Source: Pseudohongiella nitratireducens
GTDB taxonomy: Bacteria; Pseudomonadota; Gammaproteobacteria; Pseudomonadales; Pseudohongiellaceae
Reading direction: 5' to 3'
Assembly (NCBI RefSeq): GCF_001642735.1
Contig: NZ_LWHM01000025.1
Location: 18,947-82,946 of the forward strand
Length of the DNA stretch: 64,000 bases
Part shown: in pieces, positions 31,653 to 38,813 of the stretch
Layout of the letters: each line of letters begins with the position of its first letter
Position numbering within the stretch: position 1 is the stretch's first letter
Position numbers and translations under genes: made by a program
Notes under the pieces: model-generated
Seen by the model: the letters and a program-made list of their open reading frames with translations, nothing else
The model's database searches: none
Told to the model about the DNA's origin: nothing

Positions 31653-34229
31653 ATGAATCACGTTCGACGCTTCAGAAAATCCCGGCTTAGCCAATTCATT
31701 GCCGCAGGCGTACTGGCCACTGCTGGCACATCTGCACTGGCAGCAGATTTCGCACTTCAAACCAATCAAATCACCTGGACCCTGGGCGCTGTCACTAACA
31801 CCACGACAGCAACGGTAGCCAACACGGGCGAAGCAGAAACCATCTCCCTGCTACGCGGCAATGATGCCTCTGCACTGCCCAATGTCAGCTTTACACTTCA
31901 GGACCTGGGCAACACATCTCAGACTTACGACCTTAGACTGTTTATGCAGGTCAAGAGCACCTCGGGCAGCAACGAAGTCGAAATGCGCCTTGGCGTGGTA
32001 CGCGTCACCACCAATGCCGGGGAAGTCACTAGCGTATCCATGGTGAGCAATAACGCCGATCCTGACTACGAAACCATCGATGTCTATGCCAAAAAAGAAT
32101 CGGGCGGATCGACAATTAACCTGAACGCCAGCTTTACTACGGTAGCCAACCTGATCTCAAATAATGGCGATGAAGTCACTATTAACGTAAATAATGTGGT
32201 CAGCGCGCTAAGCAATGATAATTCGTTGTTCGATGACATCATCGAACGATTTGCCTCGGTAGGCAGCTTTGACTATGCCATCGGTATTGAAGACATTAAT
32301 GGCGATGGTGCCAAAATTGGTACTCAGGCTGATGGCGCCTTTACTGTTTCACCCTTTGCCGCTCCGGCTATTGATCTGGCCGGCGGCGCACTGGCGGCCG
32401 AATTTGGTACTGCCACCTATATTGGAGGTACACTGAATATCGTCAACACCCTGCCAGACGATGGCGGCGATGGTGGCGATGGTGAACCTGGCGAAGATGA
32501 TCCCGTTGATGTAGTTGATGATGAGGACATCGAAGAACTGGATGGTGAAGCCGAAGACCTGGCGGGCGAGGTTGAGGGTGAAATCGCCAGCGGCGGAGTC
32601 TCAGCCGAAACAGTGACTCGCACAGAAACGGCTGCCGGTAATGCAGTCACGCAAACCAATACCCTTATTGAGTCCTCAAATAATGGCACGGCCGTTACGA
32701 CAAGCAATCTGCTTACTGTTGTAACTACCGCGTCTAAAGTTGGTGCGACTTCCAGTACAGTTGCCAATTTCACATCCGGTGACACCACTAACCTGGTCAC
32801 TCAATCTGCAAACATCCTGAACAACAGCGCCCAGGCATTGCGCATTGTTGCTTCTCGCAGCAACAACCAGGACAGCCCGCTGTCGACGCAGGAGGAAACA
32901 CAGGTCAATACTGCGCTGGATAACCTGACAACAACAGGTGTTCAGTTGTCGCAAAAAGCGACCACGACTGCCCAGTTACAATCCTTGAGCAACAGCATGA
33001 TCAGCCTGGTCAGCTCAGCCAAATCCATGAAAGTGCCTATCACTGAAGGTACTATGGGCAAGCTGGTATCAAACAGCAAACTGCTGATCCGCAACATTGT
33101 CAGACTGGAAAATGGCAGCAGCGATGTTCCATCTGAGGCCGAGGTGGTTCAACAACTGCAAAGCAATGCAGCATTGCGCGCCAGGGTGATAGCCCAGGCT
33201 TTCCCATTGCCACCATCAAGCTACGAGTCTTCAAGCGAGACTAACGGCAAGGTCACCGGCAATGCCCAGAGCAAAGGTGTCAACATCAATGCTTCCAGCC
33301 GGGCAAAACTGGTAGCAGGCATTAATAACAGAGCAAACGTCAATAATACCAATGTCAACGGTCAGGCTTTGCCTGAGCAGGCCAACTCAATCGTTCAGCA
33401 AATCCTGGCTGCTATACTCGGCGGCAGCGATTCACTGACTGTGCCGGTGCTGAGCGATGGTCGCATCGGTGGCATTAACGCTGCTGAGGGTGATACCACT
33501 GCCGAAATCAGTTTTGATGCAGATCTGCAACGCTATACAGTTCGCTTCGGCAGCGAGGTCTATGTTGCCCAGGCTCTGTCAGCCAAAGCAATCCCTGAAG
33601 GCCTGACAGCAGGACTGAGCATGTTGGCTGATGGCCGGATTGTGCTTATCGGCGAAGGAGGCGTAGCGATTGAAATGGCACCAGCGCCACTGGATATCTA
33701 CTACTTCACAGCAGCTGTCGATAACCAGAACTTCACACCTGACTTCCGTGATAATGGCGGCTTCACGCTGGCATTATCTGGCAGCGAGTCATTCAGCGGC
33801 ACCTTTGCCTACGACAACCTCGGTGCTGCGAATGTCACTGAAAGTTGTGGCGAAGTCAGCTTCACCGCACCAACCATTGCCCCAAATGCTCCGGCTTATG
33901 GTTTTGTCATGAACTGTAGTGACAGCGGCGTCAGCCAGAACATCGTGCCCTTCCCGGCCCAGGACAATTTCTTCAGCGCCCTGGCTGGCCTGGATATCGA
34001 CGTCAGCACTGATCGCAATACAGGCATCGTAACTGTTGAGGGCTTTGGCATGTTCAAGCCCAGCTTCTTCGTCAGCAATAACCGTACTGATGCAGAAGCC
34101 AGCTACTACACGACTAACTCAGGTGACCTGGGTATTGCCTTCCAGGGTATGGATGTCAACGCTGATGGCGTACTTGATGTGAAAGTCATTACAGAAAGCA
34201 ACGTACAGATCCTGTACGGCGTTCAGTAA
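31653..34229 (+). CDS. Exported array protein, paralogue 5
   Basis: 858 residues, with the ATG after AGAGGGA. The signal peptide is cleaved near Ala30 (SALA-AD). The N-terminal domain has SALSNDNSLFDDIIERFASV. The linker after it is the most acidic of the family (DDGGDGGDGEPGEDDPVDVV), then comes a Thr/Ser/Asn-rich helical centre. The C-terminal domain keeps the Cys pair (ESCGEVSF ... VMNCSD), KPSFFV and DVNADGVLD. It differs from the others in its long, palindrome-rich upstream region and in lacking their leader elements. Function unknown. Confidence 0.8.
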   Translation: MNHVRRFRKSRLSQFIAAGVLATAGTSALAADFALQTNQITWTLGAVTNTTTATVANTGEAETISLLRGNDASALPNVSFTLQDLGNTSQTYDLRLFMQVKSTSGSNEVEMRLGVVRVTTNAGEVTSVSMVSNNADPDYETIDVYAKKESGGSTINLNASFTTVANLISNNGDEVTINVNNVVSALSNDNSLFDDIIERFASVGSFDYAIGIEDINGDGAKIGTQADGAFTVSPFAAPAIDLAGGALAAEFGTATYIGGTLNIVNTLPDDGGDGGDGEPGEDDPVDVVDDEDIEELDGEAEDLAGEVEGEIASGGVSAETVTRTETAAGNAVTQTNTLIESSNNGTAVTTSNLLTVVTTASKVGATSSTVANFTSGDTTNLVTQSANILNNSAQALRIVASRSNNQDSPLSTQEETQVNTALDNLTTTGVQLSQKATTTAQLQSLSNSMISLVSSAKSMKVPITEGTMGKLVSNSKLLIRNIVRLENGSSDVPSEAEVVQQLQSNAALRARVIAQAFPLPPSSYESSSETNGKVTGNAQSKGVNINASSRAKLVAGINNRANVNNTNVNGQALPEQANSIVQQILAAILGGSDSLTVPVLSDGRIGGINAAEGDTTAEISFDADLQRYTVRFGSEVYVAQALSAKAIPEGLTAGLSMLADGRIVLIGEGGVAIEMAPAPLDIYYFTAAVDNQNFTPDFRDNGGFTLALSGSESFSGTFAYDNLGAANVTESCGEVSFTAPTIAPNAPAYGFVMNCSDSGVSQNIVPFPAQDNFFSALAGLDIDVSTDRNTGIVTVEGFGMFKPSFFVSNNRTDAEASYYTTNSGDLGIAFQGMDVNADGVLDVKVITESNVQILYGVQ

Positions 34230-34539
34230 TACGGCTAGACCAGCCTGCCCCCTTGGCGATAATGGATTCCGCTTTGGGGGCAGACTGCAGCTCTTGACTG
34301 GTCAATATATGACTTGGCAGGAGACAAAATAATAAGCGTTATAAAATAATAATTAATAACCAGGTGCTTGATAAAGCGTAATACCTCGGGGAGAACACCA
34401 GTTCAATATTCAGATCCATAACAAAGGCGTCAAAGGCCATTGTATTCCTGCTACACCTGTACAGGTCATTGACATAATTACTGAATAAGAGAAAATAGCG
34501 GCCGCTTTGACGGCCCCCCGACACCGAACGGAATCAAAC
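34230..34539 (+). other. Non-coding region between paralogue 5 and the wecA-like gene
   Basis: 310 bp without a gene. It starts with a GC-rich stem-loop (34245-34283). The middle is very AT-rich (34330-34365), where a promoter for the transferase gene is plausible. No confident promoter hexamers were assigned. Confidence 0.45.
34245..34283 (+). terminator. Stem-loop after paralogue 5, possible terminator
   Basis: CTGCCCCC (34245-34252) pairs with GGGGGCAG (34276-34283), with partial pairing inside the 23-base loop. It lies 15 bp after the stop codon. No T-run follows, so it is a weak or non-canonical terminator, or a 3'-end stability element. Confidence 0.45.
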
Positions 34540-35598
34540 ATGACCATTTATGCGTTATTGTGTGCATTTGTCATAACCGCCTTCTCCATGATGGCGTTAC
34601 GGCCTTTTGCCTCCCGTGTGGGCCTGCTCGATATGCCCGGCGGAAGAAAGACTCACAAAGCTCCAACTCCTATGATCGGCGGGCTGGGTATTTATCTCGG
34701 CACTCTCTCTATCTGCATGCTCTCTCCAGTCATTGCAGAAGACTTCAAAATCCTGTTACTGGTTTCCGGTTTTGTCCTGTTTATCGGGGTCATTGATGAT
34801 CTTTATGAACTGAAAGCCTCACTGCGTATGGCTGCTCACGGTGTTGCCGCCTGGGTGATGGCCATTACAGCAGGGATTCAAATCCAGAGCTTTGGTGACC
34901 TGTTTTTCACCGGGCCTATCATGCTCGGTGCGCTGGCGCTGCCAGTGACGCTGTTCGCGACAATCGGCGTTATCAATGCTGTCAATATGAGCGATGGCCT
35001 CGATGGTCTCTCCGGTGGTCTGGTGACCGTAACCCTGATTCTGTTGTCAGTGGCAGCGCTGGGTTCCGGACAGAGTGCTATCCTTAATTTCAATCAGATC
35101 CTGATTGTTTCCTTACTGGCCTTCCTGGCATTCAATTTCCGTCTGTTATGGAAGAAAAGCGCGTTGGTCTATCTGGGTGATGCCGGCAGTACACTGCTCG
35201 GCTTTATCGTCGCCTGGCTGGTGATTGCTGCCTCTCAGGGTGCGGACGCTTTTATCTCCCCGGTAACCGCACTGTGGTTATTGGCAGTACCGCTGATTGA
35301 TACGGTCAGTTTGCTGATTCGCCGTCCACTGCAAGGCCGCTCACCTTTCAATCCGGGTCGCGATCATCTCCACCATCGCCTCCTGAATGCCGGGTTTGAT
35401 GCCAAGCAAACGGTACTGATCATTCATGGTTGCGCTCTGTTTTTCGGCGTTATCGGCCTGGTTGGACATTTTGCCGGCGCCCCTGAAGGCCTGATGTTTA
35501 TGCTGTTCCTCGCACTGTTTGCGGTATACATGCAGATTTCCAAGCGGGTTTTGACGGCAGGCGATCAACCGCCGTCTATCACTACCGAAAATCATTAA
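34540..35598 (+). CDS. Polyprenyl-phosphate sugar-1-phosphate transferase (WecA/MraY family)
   Basis: 352-residue polytopic membrane enzyme from the ATG at 34540. It would transfer a HexNAc-1-phosphate from the UDP-sugar to undecaprenyl phosphate, starting a surface glycan. Family motifs are in order: GGRKTHKAPTPMIGGLGIYL, VIDDLYELKA (Mg-binding aspartates), NAVNMSDGLDGLSGG, YLGDAGSTLLGF and the cytoplasmic histidine loop GRDHLHHRLLNAGF. About ten membrane segments. It probably acts with the Wza/Wzc system and the wbp sugar genes at the other end of the array. Sugar specificity cannot be read off, so a WecA symbol is withheld. Confidence 0.88.
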   Translation: MTIYALLCAFVITAFSMMALRPFASRVGLLDMPGGRKTHKAPTPMIGGLGIYLGTLSICMLSPVIAEDFKILLLVSGFVLFIGVIDDLYELKASLRMAAHGVAAWVMAITAGIQIQSFGDLFFTGPIMLGALALPVTLFATIGVINAVNMSDGLDGLSGGLVTVTLILLSVAALGSGQSAILNFNQILIVSLLAFLAFNFRLLWKKSALVYLGDAGSTLLGFIVAWLVIAASQGADAFISPVTALWLLAVPLIDTVSLLIRRPLQGRSPFNPGRDHLHHRLLNAGFDAKQTVLIIHGCALFFGVIGLVGHFAGAPEGLMFMLFLALFAVYMQISKRVLTAGDQPPSITTENH

Positions 35599-35640
35599 TT
35601 CCAGAAACCGGGGTGGCGGCGAGTGTGGCTTGATTCAAGC

Positions 35641-37311
35641 TCACTCATCCAGCCCCGGAATCCAGACCTTCACTCCCAGCTCTCCCTTCACCGCCAGTTT
35701 CTTCGTCAGCTTTTGCTGGAAAGACTGCTTGGCCTCATCATCACCGTGAACGATCCGTACCTCTTCCAGCCCATCGATGTGCCCAGCAAAACGTAACAAA
35801 TCCGACAAATCGGCATGCGCGCTATAGCCGCCCAGGGTATGGATTGCGGCACGGACTTCAATGCGCTGCCCGTCCAGTTCAATGCTCGGTACCGCAGTAT
35901 GCTGGCTGCAGTTATCGCCTGAAGCCCCGGGTGCAAATTCACGGCGCTGCTGTTTCTCCGCCAGGTCTTGTAATGCCCGGCCCGGGGTTCCCGCTGCCTG
36001 ATAGCCGACAAACAGCACATCATGCACCGGGTCTGCCAGCATGGCTTTGAGGTAGTTCACAATGCGCCCGCCTGATGCCATCCCGCTGGCAGCAAGAACA
36101 ACTGCCGGCTGGCGGTTCCGGCTCAGGTAGTCCACTGTCTGCATGTGCTCTTCATGGCTATCAATGGTGTAAAGATTGTCAAAACTCAGCGGATGCCGCC
36201 CCTGACTGACGCGCTCACGCGCCTCAGCATCCCAGTATCGCTTCAGCGCCCGATATGACTCCGTAAAGCGCGCAGCCAGAGGAGAATCCACAATGATTTG
36301 CAGATCGGTTATTGCCGGATCGTTCCTGGCATTGATCAGCGCTTCCAGTTCATACAGCAGCTCCTGTGTGCGGCCAATACTGAACGCTGGAATCATGACT
36401 GTACCGCCATTGGCCAATGCCTTATCCAGTACTGCCTGCAGGCGCTGTATACGATGTTCCCGATCCTCGTGCTGACGATCGCCGTACGTGCTTTCTATCA
36501 CCAGTGTATTGCACCAGACCGGCGGTATGGGTGGTGGCAGTAATGGCGCATGATCGGCGCCCAGGTCACCGGAAAACACGGTCCGGTGCTGCCAGGCGAC
36601 ATTACCGTGGGGCTGCTCTGACGGGGACAACTCAGATTGAGGTAGCTTTGATTGAGGCCGCTCTGATTGAGATAGTGCCGACGCACGGCATCCAGGCTGA
36701 GGAAATGCCGACTGGTGTAATTCTACGTAGGCGGACCCCAGAATATGACCGGCAGGTTGTAATCGCAACGACAGTCGGGTTGTTATTTGCTCACTCCCGG
36801 CCTCAGTAGTGCCAGTGCAGCACAATAAGTGATCCAGCGACTCCCAGACACCATAGTCCAGCGCTACCAGTTGGCTGGAGACACGTGCCAGGAACTGTGA
36901 AATCAATCGCTCGTTACGGGTAAAGCCAACCTTGAGTGCATCCTCAATGACCAGCGGCAACAGGTGCGCCGTGGGTTTTGAGCAATAAATGGGACCATCG
37001 AACCCGGCGGCAATCAGATAAGGCAAACGGCCAATATGATCGATATGCACATGGGTCACAACCAGCGCCCGAACCGACTGCAGCTCAAACTCGATTGCCT
37101 GCACCGGATCGACGGCATCATCGACAGTGTTATCGCCCAACGACTGCCCGACCCACATCGCTTTGAGGCGGGCATCGCGCCCCTGAAACAGACCGCAGTC
37201 AATTAACAGATGGTTTTGTTCACTGGCCAGATACCGGTGACAGCTGCCAGTCACCCCTGTCACGGCGCCATGGTGGCGGATTTGCGGGTAATTGCGTGGT
37301 TTGCTGGTCAT
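35641..37311 (-). CDS. MBL-fold beta-CASP nuclease (RNA-metabolising)
   Basis: 556-residue metallo-beta-lactamase protein of the CPSF/beta-CASP branch, likely an RNA nuclease. The zinc motif THVHIDHIG has His87, His89, Asp91 and His92. Later motifs are VIESTYGDR, the beta-CASP ASGMASGGRIVNYL, YSAHADLSDLL and VHGDDEAKQSFQQKL (the RNA-specificity C-terminus). An oddity is a Gln/Ser/Pro-rich insert near residues 205-235 (SERPQSKLPQSELSPSEQ), encoded by 15-bp repeats, between the second and third motif blocks. It stands alone on the minus strand, convergent with the transferase gene. Confidence 0.88.
   Translation of the reverse strand: MTSKPRNYPQIRHHGAVTGVTGSCHRYLASEQNHLLIDCGLFQGRDARLKAMWVGQSLGDNTVDDAVDPVQAIEFELQSVRALVVTHVHIDHIGRLPYLIAAGFDGPIYCSKPTAHLLPLVIEDALKVGFTRNERLISQFLARVSSQLVALDYGVWESLDHLLCCTGTTEAGSEQITTRLSLRLQPAGHILGSAYVELHQSAFPQPGCRASALSQSERPQSKLPQSELSPSEQPHGNVAWQHRTVFSGDLGADHAPLLPPPIPPVWCNTLVIESTYGDRQHEDREHRIQRLQAVLDKALANGGTVMIPAFSIGRTQELLYELEALINARNDPAITDLQIIVDSPLAARFTESYRALKRYWDAEARERVSQGRHPLSFDNLYTIDSHEEHMQTVDYLSRNRQPAVVLAASGMASGGRIVNYLKAMLADPVHDVLFVGYQAAGTPGRALQDLAEKQQRREFAPGASGDNCSQHTAVPSIELDGQRIEVRAAIHTLGGYSAHADLSDLLRFAGHIDGLEEVRIVHGDDEAKQSFQQKLTKKLAVKGELGVKVWIPGLDE
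36628..36672 (-). repeat. 15-bp imperfect tandem repeat in the beta-CASP gene
   Basis: Three 15-base units ending in GATTGAG(G/A) on the plus strand encode the five-residue pattern PQSE/KL on the minus strand. The units are in frame, so the insert can expand or contract without breaking the gene. Confidence 0.7.
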
Positions 37312-37343
37312 CCTGACCTCCTGTTTCCTGTCTCATGAGTCAC

Positions 37344-37403
37344 ATCGTAAATCACGTCATTAATCACACGATGAATCACTCGATGAATTGCGTCATCCAT
37401 CGC
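37344..37403. repeat. 12-bp imperfect tandem repeat, five copies
   Basis: Five 12-base units related to ACGATGAATCAC lie between the start of the beta-CASP gene and the aminotransferase start. The outer copies are more degenerate. They sit in the shared divergent promoter region. The period is close to one helical turn, which would line up repeated protein sites on one face of the DNA. Confidence 0.65.
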
Positions 37404-37546
37404 AGCATGATCGATTTTCGTCATTTTCCTGTTTTGTTGATCACCCTCAATGCCCCATCGGTCTAATTGCCACGCTACGGGCTATACAAGCGATCGGCAG
37501 CTGCCTAGAATAGCGTTTTTGCTAACCGCACCAGGATCGATCGTTC

Positions 37547-38722
37547 ATGACTACAGCGTTGATGGCCAATTACGGCAACCCTTCATTACAGTTTACCCAT
37601 GGTAAAGGCAGCTTTCTCTATACTGCAGACGAGGAAGTGTACCTGGACTTCACTGCGGGCATTGCTGTTAACTGCCTGGGGCATTGCCACCCTGCCCTGG
37701 TCAAAGCCATCCAGACGCAATCTGAGACGCTCTGGCACACCTCTAACCTGTTCAGCAACCCGGTTACAGAACGACTGGCCAAACGGTTGACCGAACTCAG
37801 CTTTGCCGACCGCGTGTTTTTCGCCAACTCGGGTACCGAAGCGGTGGAATGCGGATTCAAGATGATGCGCCGCTATCATTACCACCATGGCAACCCTCAA
37901 CGACAGCGCATCATTACACTGACCGAGTCGTTCCATGGCCGGACCCTGGCGCCCATTGCTGCCTGCCGCAACCCTCTGCATATCGAAGGCTTTCTGGTTG
38001 GTGACAGCGGATTTGATCAGGTTCGCTATGGAGATTTACAGGCTCTGGCCGATAGCATTACGGACAAAACAGCCGGTGTGATCCTCGAGCCAGTACAGGG
38101 TGAAGGCGGTATCCGCCCGGCCACTGCTGAGTATTTGCGCGGTATCCGCGAATTGTGCGATCAACACGATCTTTTGCTGATGTTTGATGAAGTGCAATCA
38201 GGCATGGGACGAACCGGTCATTTGTTTGCACACCAGGCACATGGCATTGAGCCTGATTTGCTGGCCTCTGCCAAAGGCCTGGGTGGTGGTTTCCCGATTG
38301 GTGCCTGCCTGTCGACCGAAAAAGTGGCAGCCGTTATGACCGCCGGTACGCACGGCAGCACTTTCGGTGGCAACCCGCTGGCCGCCGCTGTGGCGAATGC
38401 TGTGCTGGATGAGTTAACCAGCCCTGGTTTTATGCCGCAGGTAAAAGATCGCAGCCAGAAACTGTGCCAGGGGATCGATGCGCTGGCCAAGGCCTTTCCC
38501 GGAGTGCTGAAAGGCTATACCGGTGCAGGCCTGATGATAGGTATCGTCAGTGCCGGCAGTAATGCCGAGTTACTGGCAGCCCTGCAACAGCAAAAAGTAT
38601 TGGCAGTAAAGGCGGGAGGCAATTCAGTACGTCTGCTGCCACCGCTGAATGTCAGTGAGAGTGAAATTGATCAGGCACTGGCAGCACTGGAGGCTGCCTG
38701 TCGACATCTGTCGCAGCAATAA
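37547..38722 (+). CDS. argD: Acetylornithine aminotransferase (class III)
   Basis: 391-residue PLP aminotransferase that makes N-acetylornithine in arginine biosynthesis and can also act in lysine or succinylornithine pathways. It has the N-terminal VYLDFTAGIAVNCLGHCHP, phosphate-binding NSGTEAVECGFKM, ESFHGRTLAP, the cofactor Asp in LLMFDEVQSGMGRTG and the Schiff-base lysine in ASAKGLGGGFPIGA. Length is normal. The ATG follows AGGATCG. No other arginine gene is near, so the exact substrate is inferred from family similarity. Confidence 0.87.
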   Translation: MTTALMANYGNPSLQFTHGKGSFLYTADEEVYLDFTAGIAVNCLGHCHPALVKAIQTQSETLWHTSNLFSNPVTERLAKRLTELSFADRVFFANSGTEAVECGFKMMRRYHYHHGNPQRQRIITLTESFHGRTLAPIAACRNPLHIEGFLVGDSGFDQVRYGDLQALADSITDKTAGVILEPVQGEGGIRPATAEYLRGIRELCDQHDLLLMFDEVQSGMGRTGHLFAHQAHGIEPDLLASAKGLGGGFPIGACLSTEKVAAVMTAGTHGSTFGGNPLAAAVANAVLDELTSPGFMPQVKDRSQKLCQGIDALAKAFPGVLKGYTGAGLMIGIVSAGSNAELLAALQQQKVLAVKAGGNSVRLLPPLNVSESEIDQALAALEAACRHLSQQ

Positions 38723-38813
38723 CGGCAAGCACCGTATTTAATGGAGTCACCACTTTTGCTATAGCAGATTAGTTGTTACATTCTTGAGATCTGCCAGGAC
38801 ACCCCAGCCAGCC

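Noticed and set aside
20273..34229. RTX, LPXTG or PEP-CTERM secretion signals in the array proteins
   Set aside because: No GGxGxDxUx nonapeptide runs, no sorting motif with hydrophobic tail; only a Sec signal peptide and one acidic loop are present.
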